Shown: positions 33,990-43,584 of the stretch, in pieces
Layout of the letters: each line of letters begins with the position of its first letter
Position numbering within the stretch: the first letter of the stretch is position 1
DNA from: Trichobilharzia regenti
Taxonomy: Eukaryota > Platyhelminthes > Trematoda > Strigeidida > Schistosomatidae
Reading direction: 5' to 3'
Assembly: GCA_944472135.2 (NCBI GenBank)
Contig: OX235262.1
Location: 70,804,887-70,868,886 of the forward strand
Length of the DNA: 64,000 nucleotides
Translations under genes and position numbers: made by a program
The notes under the pieces: model-generated
Databases searched by the model: none
The model's input: the letters and a program-made list of their open reading frames with translations, nothing else
What the model was told of the DNA's origin: nothing

Positions 33990-35480
33990 AGGAGTATATA
34001 GAAAGCCTACATGGAACGGTCAGCTAACAAACTTTTACAGTTGGGTACCCATCAGTTGCAAGCGGAACCTAATAAGATCTCTTGAGACTAAGGGATCCGG
34101 AAAAATTTGCAGCCATGAATCAGTAGATGAAGAGATCACTCTTTTAAGGAAGACACTTGAGAAACTTGAGGATGGATACCCCGTCCCCCACCCACGCTTT
34201 GTAGACAAACACATAAAGCTCGAAACCAAAACAGAACACCCCATCTCTATGCCGAAGGAAATCCTATACATGAATGTGGCGTTAAAATGCAACCTTCTGG
34301 CCGACACCCTAAATAAGAGAGAATATCAAACACTCTGAAAAGAACATTCTTTGCTGCTATATTACGATTGGTATTCTCAAGCCACCCATTGTTCTTCAAC
34401 AACTCCAAAGATTAACTATCGCATTTGACCACTTATGTGTATACCTACCAATTTACAAGTTCATGTGGGGCGAGGTACATAGGTCGCTCCCTGCGTGTTT
34501 GGTCGCGCTATGTCGTGAATTGGCAGAAGTTAGAATTCAAGAACCATTGGATCGGGTCCCAGTGGCTCAATGGTCTACGAGCTCGCCTTGTAACCAGAAG
34601 GTCCTGGGTTCGAACCCCAGTGGGTGCGTACTGATGAGGAGTCCCAAACTAGGACGAAACAGCTGTCCAGTACTCCCAGGTTTTCCAGTGGTTCTCTAAC
34701 TGATGTCAGCTCATGATTAAATCCTCCATACAATCAAACCAAATCCCTACAAAACCAACACTTGATCTAAAATAGTTAAAGGACATTATCGTGCTTGGCT
34801 ACGAAAAGATAACAATGGATCAATAAGGAGTGTTGCAATTGAACACCTATTCATCATTGGTCACTCAATGAATATGTAAGGCGAATTCATTCAAAGTTAT
34901 CTACATAGTCCAAAGAAGCCTTCCCCAAACTGTAAGCTTCCGTATACTTTCCATTGCAAGGGTCCTAGCGATCTGGATAGAAAACCCTGATTCATATACA
35001 CAGAAGAAAATTCTCCACCTTCTCCTTCCTTCTACCTTGGATATATAATTCCACGTTCAACGGTTATCAATACTATTTTGTGCACTTTTCGTATGACATT
35101 TATTATCATCACTTTGTCTTAACTAACCTTCTATTTACTCTTTTCACCTACTACATAATTTATTTTGATACTCGTCTCTACGTTCTTTCGTTAACATCCA
35201 ATTCTTTCTGAAAGTTTTTATATTACGTAACCCTACTGTAAGCTTAAAAATCTTCCCCCTCACCCCTCCCAGTTGTAACTCTAATTAATCATCTCATTTT
35301 TGAAATATTTGGATGGCGTGAACAGTAACCAAAACTAATTTTTATTCTTGTTTGATAAACCTAATATGTATACACATACAAGAAAATAATTATGTATAAT
35401 TGCGAACGTACAGCTAGGTGGATGAGTCCGCCGGAAAGACTCTCTTCGCCAAACTGTTCGTTCTTATTTCAATGACAACT
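33990..35480 (+). pseudogene. Retroelement C-terminus with GIY-YIG-like motif, copy 2 (SINE-interrupted)
   Basis: Plus frames give P-K-E-I-L-Y-M-N-V-A-L-K-C and N-K-R-E-Y-Q-T-L, then near 34450 S-C-G-A-R-Y-I-G-R-S. The frame is interrupted at about 34545-34745 by a SINE and resumes with R-A-W-L-R-K-D-N-N-G-S-I-R-S-V-A-I-E-H. A 3' UTR follows to about 35480. Homologous to copy 1 at 29418. Confidence 0.75.
34545..34745 (+). mobile_element. Hammerhead SINE, best-preserved copy
   Basis: The tRNA-like head (GGGTCCCAGTGGCTCAATGG, B box GGTTCGAACCCC) is followed by a hammerhead-like block. Stem I is GTACTG with CAGTAC (6 bp). The core is A-T-G-A-G-G-A (consensus C-U-G-A-N-G-A, C3 changed to A). Stem II is GTCC/GGAC. 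Then GAAA, a loopless stem III (ACAGCTGT) and a GTC cleavage triplet. The common 3' end (TTCCAGTGGTTCTCTAACTG) follows. Confidence 0.82.
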
Positions 35481-35657
35481 TGTTGGAGATGATGGGTAGA
35501 ATTTTGTTAGAAGCTACTATGCTAAGCAGTATATCCAAACTCATACCATTGAAATGTCTACGAGCCAAGCTACAGGTGTACTTCATCTTATAAAAATCAA
35601 GTGAGTTAATAATCCAAATTTAAATGTATACATACACCTATAAAGCGGTAGACTTAC

Positions 35658-35896
35658 ATTTTTTCTAAAACTGGAAAAGCATCAAATGCTTGACATCGTT
35701 CATCTTTGTATAAGGTAGCTAACAGTCTAGCTCTTTGTTGACCTGCTACAGACAAAAGTGCTGCTGCTAATGCACGTTCCAAAAAAGATAATCTCTGTGA
35801 ATCATCTAACCAAGGGAATCGTACAGACAATTCAGCGTATCGTTGACCAGCTTCAAGAAATTTTTGTTTTAAATCTAGTAACTGTGCATAAGCTAT
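35658..35896 (-). CDS. CSN4: CSN4 exon 6
   Basis: 239 nt from I-A-Y-A-Q-L-L-D to V-L-E-K-M, including F-L-E-A-G-Q-R-Y-A-E-L-S and A-G-Q-Q-R-A-R-L-L-A-T-L-Y-K-D-E-R-C-Q. It covers the start of the PCI region. Acceptor TTTTCAG, donor AAAAT/GTAAGT (phase 2, inside the Met codon). Confidence 0.96.
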
Positions 35897-36119
35897 CTGA
35901 AAATTTGAAAGAAAATAAAGTAGAGTAACGATAGAGAAAGGCAAAGCAAAAAGAACTGAAATCTCTTTGGTCGAGAAATCTAATTTTCGATAGGTAATAT
36001 ATATTCGTCTAAAACTATTTACCTATTCACTAACATATCTTCCGGTTTTACTCCAACTTCATTTCACTGCAGTTATCATCTGATTAACTATGGTCTTGAT
36101 ACGTGCATACTTACTTTTA

Positions 36120-36147
36120 TGGATTATCTCTCACGTCTACACCACTG

Positions 36148-36190
<43 letters not shown>

Positions 36191-36860
36191 GCCATTGTTT
36201 CCTTTTGTAAATGTACTGACGCTGGGCTGGGGAAACAGGTAGCTTTGGTATACGTTGATGGCGTAGCTTCGCGATATTCGTGATCAACCCATCTGCATTC
36301 ACCCGGACTTCCCTATATCAACCCAACGTCATTTTTGCAAAATATAAAAGTGGCGACATCATAGCATATTGGAGACGGGCATGTTGGACAAATTTCTCGA
36401 ACAACCAATTTAGTCCAATCTGTACGCTATGGTGCTCCTGAAATCATTGCAGTTAGCCAGACCTTTCGAGACCTTGGTATCAATCTCCGGTCAAACACCA
36501 CTTGGTCTTACTGCAAACCTCTATCGTTCCAGTTACTCACGCAATAGCAATCGACGCCTAAAGATGACATCTTTATCATCCTGCTAGCATTACGGTGCTT
36601 GATATTTCGTCAAATCTAATCGGTATAAGCAACACCGGTGCCAAGATTGCAATAATGTTGGTCGCAAAGATGGCTTTAGCCAACGACACAAATAACGGTC
36701 GTCCTTGACAAGTCGCTACAGACGCTGTTTTTAATCACCATATTCGTCAGTGTTCAGACTCTATATCGCCAAGACGGCGCTACGCGTGTTTTCCAGCTCA
36801 TTGTCCTTATATCAACCTACCATTGTTTTTGTAAAATATAAAAGTGGCAACATCCTAACA
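36120..36860 (+). pseudogene. Gypsy-like LTR plus gag remnant, copy 2
   Basis: The order is a (TA)n run, an LTR-like block, TGCAAAATATAAAAGTGGCGAC, then GGACAAATTTCTCGAACAAC and a broken gag with a Y-R-F-R-Y-F segment. The words around TGCAAAATATAAAAG recur about 500 bp later (36830). Parallel to 19076-19880. Confidence 0.6.
36151..36189. repeat. (TA)n microsatellite
   Basis: About 19 perfect units, in the same position relative to the LTR as the run at 19136. Confidence 0.93.
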
Positions 36861-37539
36861 GGTCTAAATGGTAATGTTTTTTTAAAGGCGATATTTTGAA
36901 GAAAAGCATTGTTCTACTCGTCAGGTTCTTTGAAAAGAATCTATAAGCTACTACACGACACTGTAACAAAGGAAAAATGACCAAACCACAGTTTATTTTA
37001 TTTCATTTAAAAGGAAATATACATTTGAACAAGTATTAAATTAGCAGCATTTGAATTTATTTTTATTTGTTTTAAGAACAAGTTTGGTACAATGTGGAAA
37101 CCAAGAGATGCACCATACAACAACAAGTAAAACAACAATATATAGAGAAAATAGACAGAGAACAAATCAAGATCAAACAACACTCATTACTTCACGGTAC
37201 TTTCAGAGAGAGAGAGAGAGAGAGAGTAGAAAGAAGGAAATTGTAGCATGTTCGTCAGTGATTGAGATTCTAGGCCATATCTGATAACATTTCGAGTCAT
37301 CGACTCGAACTACCTTTCGGACCTCAATCAGAGAGTTGTGATGTACAAACTGATGCAAGTCTAACACAAATATCCTTCATCCCATGGTGCTACGCCATAG
37401 GCTGATCACATCTCCACTGTTTCTATCCGGTCCAAGGTCTAGCAGACAGAGACCGGTACTCAGACCTCTGTTTTCTGCAGTTATCTTCCGCTGACCCTAC
37501 AATTTCCCGTAAGCTTTCATCTTTTCCATATTACCCTCG
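36861..37539. other. CSN4 intron 5, no gene
   Basis: Contains a (GA)n run at 37205-37226 and LINE-3'-UTR-like sequence near 37360-37440 (ATCCCATGGTGCTACGCC). No open frame is assignable. Confidence 0.5.
37205..37226. repeat. (AG)n microsatellite
   Basis: Eleven uninterrupted AG units. Confidence 0.93.
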
Positions 37540-38310
37540 GACCAACGTCCAGCTCGCCGTTTCTCATTCGGGTTCCACTTGAGCTATGACCTGAAATGCG
37601 ATTTCACCCAACGGTTTTCTCAGCGTGTGACCTGTTAATGTCCATTTTCTTCAACATACTTGTTGAGCAATACACTCTTGGTCGGTTTTTTCCCTGTCCG
37701 AGTTTCTTGTTGATAATTATCTCTGGCCAGCTTATCTTCAGTATGGAGCCAGTGAAGGCAGCTGTTTACAGAAATCTGCAGTAGCCTGCTAGAAATGCTC
37801 TCCGTGACAAGCTCAGCAAGTTTCTGACTCATATAGAAGAAATGACTGACTTAACATTGGTGTTGAAAATCCGGATTTTGTATTTTGTGTTTAGGTGAGA
37901 CTTCCAAACTGATTTCAGAGTGATGAATGTCTGTCCGGCTTTTCCGATTCTGCCTAGATAGGTGAAAGCAGTGAACCTCCTTCAAATTTATTCAGTTAAT
38001 ATTGATTGGTGCTTTTTTTGTTGCTGTTGTTGTTGATTACTTTCATCACCTCCGCTTGCTCTATGTCCACTTGAATTCCTGTGTTTCCCTTCAGGCATTT
38101 TCTGTTAACTTGGTGGTTTCGGCCTGTTAGTCTTCGAGTTTGTGTGACACTAGACATAAATCTTCCACGAAGTCCAATATCTTCTAGAGTCGTCTTATCA
38201 GTCTAAGAAATTCCTGTCTTATCGCTCCCCACTTATAGTCTTCCGCATAATCCAGTGTAATACAACTAGGAATATCATCGGTGATAGTAGTCAGCTTCTT
38301 CCTACTCCTA
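37540..38310 (-). pseudogene. RTE-like LINE C-terminal fragment, decayed
   Basis: Third copy, same strand, of the family at 15000 and 22600. Shared blocks are GTTTCTTGTTGATAATT, AGCCAG(C/T)(A/G)AAGG and GTGTTGAAAATCC. It lies in CSN4 intron 5. Confidence 0.7.
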
Positions 38311-38438
38311 ACATTCTTACTCAACACTAATATAATTGCGTTTAATAGATCATTTTAAACTGAACCTTTTTTACAATACGCAATACAAGTACAGATAATG
38401 ATGCACAGGCTTTTAAATTTCAGAAGAAAACCGCTTAC

Positions 38439-38592
38439 CTTATAACGAACCAATAACTGTTGATCCTGACACTCTGGTTGTAGTAAAGATGCACGATTAA
38501 CGAAGGCCTCAGCTTCTTGAGTTTCATGCAATTTTAGATAATACTCGGCTATTCTCAAATAGACGTCCAACTTGTAATTTGCTCCGTAGACC
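38439..38592 (-). CDS. CSN4: CSN4 exon 5
   Basis: 154 nt encoding Y-K-L-D-V-Y-L-R-I-A, then E-A-F-V-N-R-A-S-L-L-Q and L-L-V-R-Y-K. It matches the most conserved stretch of the CSN4 helical-repeat region. Acceptor AATAG, donor AAG/GTAAGC. Confidence 0.95.
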
Positions 38593-38673
38593 CTATTCAT
38601 ATGGTATTTGGATTTTAGGAGAAAAATAATTATAGAAAGTCATAGTATGCATCACTGAGTGAAAATTATAGTG

Positions 38674-38676
<3 letters not shown>

Positions 38677-38714
<38 letters not shown>
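38677..38714. repeat. (TA)n microsatellite
   Basis: About 19 TA units just upstream of CSN4 exon 5, in intron 4. Confidence 0.93.
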
Positions 38715-38715
<1 letters not shown>

Positions 38716-38814
38716 TTAGAATGGTGCCAATCTCTGTGTATATAATGCAACTTAATCGCTAAAATATTCACTTAAAAGTGAAGCGTTGAGACTTAGTGAT
38801 ATGTATCCACATGA

Positions 38815-39200
38815 TGTGTGTTTTGTTTTTGACAGTCTATTATATTTTGCTATGTGTATATGGATCGATATTTCATTATAACTGACAATATGCTTGCGTC
38901 TGTCCACTAACTAAATAAACATGTATGACCTTGTTGTCACATGACATTACAACCAATCATGGTAAGACGTTATCTTATTGGTTGATGTGTATTAGTCATT
39001 TTCATATATACTCTTGCTTTATTATTCTTGTTCATTCTTCTTGTTCACACATTTCGTACATCTAAGTACCCTTCCACTCACACACTTGTGTGACATTTAT
39101 TTTCCTTGTCTGGAAAATACAAGTATCATCGTAACCCTAGTGGTCTTCTGATTTCCCTCTTTCCGCGTCAGGACTATTAACTACTCGACGAGTACACAAC
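38815..39200 (+). repeat. LTR-like dispersed repeat
   Basis: Its 3' part (39040-39195) is the inverse of 18265-18420. A TATA-like TATATATACTC near 39004 and the sharp end near CTATTAACTACTCG fit an LTR, but both ends could not be fixed. Confidence 0.5.
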
Positions 39201-39234
39201 ACTTAGCTATTTGACGTGAGATCACAAGTTGATA

Positions 39235-39330
39235 TCAGTTAGAGAACCACTGGACAATCTGGGAGTATTGGACATTTATTTCGTCCTAGCCCGGGACTCT
39301 TCATCAGTACGCGCCACCAGATTTCAACTC
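39235..39330 (-). repeat. Hammerhead SINE 3' fragment
   Basis: The minus strand reads GTACTGATGAAGAGTCCC, then GGGCTAGGACGAAAT and GTCCAATACTCC. Stem I is 5/6 paired, the core is A-T-G-A-A-G-A (C3 changed to A) and stem III is weak. The tRNA head is missing. Confidence 0.7.
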
Positions 39331-39389
39331 TCCATAAGATCTTACATAGCTGAGTGATTTGATTAGTGTGATATACTTTCTCAGCACTC

Positions 39390-39900
39390 CCTTCACGACC
39401 TAGCAATGTCACAGCACTTTCAGGCTGATGGAGTTAAGTACCACCTTCAGGTTGAGAAATATGGCGATCGCTGGGCACTGGTGAGTATGGTTGTATTCCA
39501 GAATCCACCCAAGAGTGAATACATGGTCAATATACGTTCTTTCTAACCTAATGCCTGACTGGTTTTCTTGAATTTGTTTTTCCCGAGAACCATTTAGTCT
39601 GCACATGATTGTTGAACCTAGAACCTTAAATACTATGTTAATTAAGGTTATCCCCCCTAGGATTAATGCAATCTCCCAAGTGAGATGACAAGTACACGTA
39701 ACGACTTCGCTTCCTATATTTAGAATATCAGTGAAGACCAATTCTGTAGCATCACATCCTCACGCCAGACACATTCACATTTTCGTTTAGAACCTCTGGG
39801 GGACCCTGCACTTTATCAGCGTATTCACTTACGTTACCTGCGTATCCCGAATCAACGATACCTTTCTTATCTTAGTAGCAGGCTAACACCTAAGACTTTG
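39390..39900 (-). pseudogene. LINE reverse transcriptase fragment
   Basis: The minus frame gives K-V-L-G-S-T-I-M-C-R-L, E-N-Q-S-G-I-R and C/Y-I-D-H-V-F-T-L, then A-I-F-L-N-L-K. This corresponds to the RT palm region, with the catalytic D of F-L-D-L-K changed to N. It lies in CSN4 intron 4. Confidence 0.75.
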
Positions 39901-40978
39901 AAGATAGCTTAAGTTACATTCGTAAGTAAATCTACAAAGAAATTAGCTGATAACAACGGTTACATTGCGCATCTCTGACGGTCACTAGTAGTTGTCATAA
40001 CATCAAACAGTAACTAGTTATAAGCTGTTAGACGGATGCATTTATTCAAAGCGATTACCTTTGTTGCCATTAAAAATTCCCTCAGTATACGTCCCTCCCA
40101 ACTAGACATAGCTACAGGCAAATCAAATGCCACATCAAGCCAAGTGTCCGCTTTCTGTAAACATGTCTATATTTTGCGAACCTGCTGAAGGGTGAAAGTA
40201 TTGTTGGTGTATCCTCACATAGGCTTTAGATCTGTCTGATTTTTCAAGCTCAGTTTAGTCTTCATACAACTAAAAGTCATCACCAAATACTGTCCACAGG
40301 TGTGGAGAAGACCTTTAACCAGCTTCAAATTTCCATCATATTCACAGTCGATAATCGTCTTGCACCAAATATTTTGATGAGCTTACAAAAATCGAATGGC
40401 TGTTATTGACTTTTGGCCTCAGGTTATCAAGTGTCTTCTACAGCAGACAATATAATACCAACAAGCTTTCTTAGGACGAGTACGGTCACGATATTTTTAT
40501 AAACGTTTAGTTATCCCCTCATTAAATACAGACTTTATGTTATCACCAAAACTGTGGACAAATACGCCATAAGAAAGAAGCAATTCATAGTTAGGAAACA
40601 GAGAAAGTTAAAACCGAAGCAAAATAAAGTGGGAAATCTTTCATCATTATTTTATTCCCTCAACGTATTATGAACTCATTAATATACTGTAAGCCTTACA
40701 AGTCGTCATTTAGGTAGAATAAATTTTTTTAAGCACGTAACCAAGTAAATAAAAAACTTATAGCTACCTACTATCAGATACCTTTACGCTTTTTATCCAT
40801 TACCGATGTGAGGTTCTGTATTCAATAATACTGAACTTAACTCTACGTTAAACTAGGTCAGTTTGTATCCATTTAGTCAGCTTGATTTTTGTATTTAAAT
40901 TTTATGGAAATAAAGAACATTAACAGCCTGCATTGAACAATACTAAACTCAAATCTTAGAAGAATAAAAACCACTTAC
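39901..40978. other. CSN4 intron 4 interior, no gene
   Basis: AT-rich; no frame or repeat that I could assign. It ends at the exon 4 donor. Confidence 0.45.
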
Positions 40979-41082
40979 CGTTGTCCACTTTCTAAAGGAA
41001 TATCTGTTAATACATTTGCTGCTTCCCGGAGATTCCCTACAGCTTCCAACCGCTTTGCAAGTGAATCACGCAATTCAACCAA
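40979..41082 (-). CDS. CSN4: CSN4 exon 4
   Basis: 104 nt, starting L-V-E-L-R-D-S-L-A and ending D-I-P-L-E-S-G-Q. It follows exon 3 after a 38-nt intron. Using TTTCAG rather than the upstream TCTAAG as acceptor gives a gapless alignment to CSN4. The donor CG/GTAAGT splits an Arg codon. Confidence 0.93.
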
Positions 41083-41120
41083 CTGAAAGCTCTTAGAAAC
41101 AATACACAAGATAACTTTAC

Positions 41121-41275
41121 TTGAGATTCAAATGCAATGTTTCTTTGTTGGAGTCGAGGAAGTAGAATTTGAAATGCACCAATTGCTACAACGTTATCAC
41201 TGAATCCATTCACGAAGCTTATAAGTTCATCACAAAGCTTCCTAGCCGTTAAAACTGTTACCATATCCTGGGAAA
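41121..41275 (-). CDS. CSN4: CSN4 exon 3
   Basis: 155 nt covering S-Q-D-M-V-T-V-L-T-A-R-K-L to I-A-F-E-S-Q. It corresponds to the human segment from V-S-L-V-I-S-R-Q to I-S-F-E-E-Q. Acceptor TTTTTACAG, donor CAA/GTAAAG, phase 0. Confidence 0.92.
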
Positions 41276-41330
41276 CTGTAAAAATATACACTGAAAATTT
41301 GGTTACTTGTATACACAATTGTGGTTATAC

Positions 41331-41382
41331 TGGACAATAAACTGTCAGAAGACTGTGGAATAGATTTGAGTAGGTTGAGAAC
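41331..41382 (-). CDS. CSN4: CSN4 exon 2 (52-nt micro-exon)
   Basis: 17 codons plus one base (V-L-N-L-L-K-S-I-P-Q...). The acceptor is TATTTTAG and the donor CCA/GTATAACC. It keeps the frame between exons 1 and 3 and supplies the helix expected before S-Q-D-M-V-T-V-L. The flanking introns are 34 and 55 nt. Confidence 0.75.
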
Positions 41383-41416
41383 CTAAAATAGATACATGCA
41401 TACATCTTCAATTTAC

Positions 41417-41488
41417 AAACTTCTCAGCAGCTTCTTTTGGAGCTTTACATGCAGTAATTTCAGCAAGAGATGAATTTATGTCCTCCAT
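41417..41488 (-). CDS. CSN4: CSN4 exon 1
   Basis: 24 codons starting M-E-D-I-N-S-S-L-A, phase 0 at the donor (TTT/GTAAAT). The ATG is chosen because it follows the acceptor in the leader and because the exon length fits the CSN4 N-terminus. This part is poorly conserved in the family, so the assignment rests on position and splice fit. Confidence 0.85.
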
Positions 41489-41514
41489 AGTCGTTGATTT
41501 CTTGAGTTAAAACC
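41489..41514 (-). promoter_or_regulatory. CSN4: CSN4 5' leader with upstream 3' splice site
   Basis: 26 nt upstream of the ATG is CTACTACAG/GG, preceded by a CTCTCTCTCTTTTCT tract (41521-41540, minus strand). This is a textbook acceptor with no obvious donor close by. It is either the site of spliced-leader trans-splicing, common in schistosomes, or the end of a 5' UTR intron. Confidence 0.6.
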
Positions 41515-41734
41515 CTGTAGTAGAAAAGAGAGAGAGATATGCAATAAGGACAAGAGAATTATCCCTTAGAGTAATGAAAACAAGATCTATGATCGACTGA
41601 GTGAGCTTTAAACCTGGAACCTTGCACCAAAACTCAAATTACTACACACGACCCTATACGTTGCAGTTGTCTACCAGGGTTTGTTATTCTCTACGATAGC
41701 AATACATATAAAAATGAGACATTAAAATTAAAAA

Positions 41735-41945
41735 ATGGCTAGTAAAACCACTTGCATCTTGAAAGAATTTTCCGCCAGAAACCACTGGGTTCCTATGCGT
41801 TCCTTACAACTTGTAGATGAGTGTCGGTCTATTCCGGTAGACAGGGAGTACAACAACACGCGCAAGACCAAACAGGACCGTGAAGCCCGGTGGTTAGAAC
41901 GTGCGTGTGAGATGAAATCAGCAGCTTCAAGAAGCACTGTGTAAG
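41735..41945 (+). pseudogene. RTE-like LINE endonuclease-RT linker fragment
   Basis: The plus frame gives Y-N-N-T-R-K-T-K-Q-D-R-E-A-R-W and E-R-A-C-E-M-K-S-A-A-S-R-S, typical of the segment before RT in schistosome RTE-like elements. It ends abruptly where an opposite-strand LINE 3' end starts. Confidence 0.6.
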
Positions 41946-41979
41946 CGAGATGGTGTGTGAGATAGATAGTACACCAGGG

Positions 41980-42811
41980 ACGCTGGAGAGAGAGCTCTTT
42001 GAGATGTAGTTTCTGTCTGTCTGGATTCAAAATAGAACTTGGCACCGAAGTGCAGCAGTTCGAGTTGCCACGTTCCAAATAGCACACAGAGGTAGACAAG
42101 AAGATGGGTGAAGAGAATCAATAGAGTTTGACAAGTATAAGAGTGAAACAGAATGGGTAATGGTAGAAAGGAATATGAAAGATTACAGAGACTGAATACA
42201 TATGCGCCATTGACAACGATTTTGAGCCATGTCACCTATTGTCTCCAGCCATTGATTCCTAGAGTCCCGAGGGCCCCAACCCGGAAGTCTGCATCTCCCT
42301 ACCTTACTCAGTTTAACTGTCAAGGATTTCATGGATTGATGAGGCCATGTTTTTGTTTGGCCACCACTTACCCTTTTCCAACCTGCACCTATATCAGCTA
42401 GCAATGCCCGTCGGGGAGGCTATGGTTAGGCATGCGCAGCACGTGACCTAGCCATCTTAATCTGTGTAACTTTATAGCCTCGTCGATTGATTTCCCCTCT
42501 TTGCCCAACACTCTACGCCGAACGTCAACATTACTTACCTTGTGAAACCACCTAACGTGAGACAGAGATCGCAGACATCTATGATCGAAAGCAGTCAACC
42601 TTTTCATGTCTTCAACGCGTATTGGCCATGTTTCAGAGCCATAGAGAAGGACGGAGCGAACTGCTGAGCAGTACACACGTCCCTTGGTTGATAGCCGGAT
42701 GTCACGCCTACACCAGAGGTGGTGTAAGTCAGCGAAAGCAGCTCGAGCTTTTTGGATCCTTGCTGAGATCTCGTCGCCAATCAGTCCGTTGGTGCTAATA
42801 CAACTTCCCAA
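41980..42811 (-). pseudogene. RTE-like LINE C-terminus and 3' UTR
   Basis: 137 codons open at 42398-42811: I-S-A-R-I-Q-K-A-R-A-A-F-A, V-L-L-Y-G-S-E-T-W, F-D-H-R-C-L-R-S and L-R-W-L-G-H-V-L-R-M. The frame then shifts into G-W-K-R and Q-W-L-E-T-I-G-D-M-A-Q. The 3' UTR follows towards 41980. Best preserved of the LINE tails here. Confidence 0.82.
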
Positions 42812-42884
42812 ATAGGTGAAGTGGTCAACATGTAGTTTAGCTGACCAATAGTGCTCACATCAATACCATAAACTAAAGTGCTCC

Positions 42885-43384
42885 ATGGTTTATTAATACC
42901 TACCCACCAAAAGAAGAGGAGTTCCGAGAGAAAATCCAAACGTTGAAACTCTACAAGGCACCTGGCCCAGACAATCTACCCCGGCTCTTTTTAAAGATGT
43001 TAGCGAGACTCCCATCAGGGTTTTGACCGAAGAAAGTATGGGAGATTGAGAGTGTTCCACGAATGTGGAGTGAAGTCATCCTCGTGCTCATCTTTGAAAA
43101 TGACCGATGTAATACACAGGGATACTAGTTTGCTAATAGTTGCGTCTAAAATATTGGCTGCTATCTTGCTTCGCATGCTGTGAAAAATAAGTGAGGAACT
43201 GATTCGCGAAAAACAAGCTGGATTTCATTCAGGTTGTGGATGCATTGATCATATGTTCACTCTTCGTCAGTTGACAGAACACTGTCATACATTCTGCAGG
43301 CCAACAATCGATGTCTCTTGATATTAAGGCTGCGTTCAATTCACTGGACAGAACTGTTATCTGGAACTGTCTGTTACAGGGAGA
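42885..43384 (+). pseudogene. RTE-like LINE RT N-terminal part
   Basis: Plus frames give K-A-P-G-P-D-N-L-P, then after stops G-C-I-D-H-M-F-T-L-R-Q-L-T-E-H and the F-N-S-L-D-R-T-V-I-W-N region. It is cut off at the SINE that starts near 43385. Confidence 0.75.
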
Positions 43385-43580
43385 TGTTTTTTTCCTTCAC
43401 GTTCCCAGTGGAACATAGGGCTTCAAGCTAGAGGCTTGAAGTTTCTGTAGCAGTGTTTATTTTTACAGAGTGAAGTTGCCCAAACTTTCCTCTTTACCGA
43501 CTTTTTATTACTGGTTTGGCGAGGTAAAGGAGTGCGTCGGTCGGGAACCGAACCCCGGACGGTATGCTTCGTCGGCGAGT
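43385..43580 (-). repeat. tRNA-derived SINE (same family as 27063), truncated
   Basis: The minus strand shows the B box GGTTCGGTTCC and GACGCACTCCTTTACCTCGCC, then the CTTCAAGCCTCTAGCTTGAAG hairpin and the A-rich end. The tRNA head is incomplete. Confidence 0.75.
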
Positions 43581-43584
43581 GTCA

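Larger units (their letters stand above)
22317..41514 (-). other. CSN4: CSN4 gene span (COP9 signalosome subunit 4), 3' end not found
   Basis: The eight exons listed below join in frame to 384 codons that align along CSN4: an N-terminal helical-repeat region, then the PCI domain in exons 6-8. CSN4 is a core subunit of the eight-subunit COP9 signalosome, the Cullin-RING ligase deneddylase; with CSN5 and CSN6 it positions the catalytic module. Diagnostic stretches are V-N-R-A-S-L-L-Q, A-G-Q-Q-R-A-R-L-L-A-T-L, K-D-E-R-C-Q, A-L-I-E-H-N-M-L-A, Y-N-N-I-T and [11 protein letters not shown]. Introns are 34, 55, 38, 2386, 2542, 8021 and 4943 nt, all GT-AG. A Ser/Asn-rich insert of about 30 residues is unique relative to the human protein. 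The last exon, expected to supply roughly 40 residues, is missing from what I could read. Confidence 0.95.
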
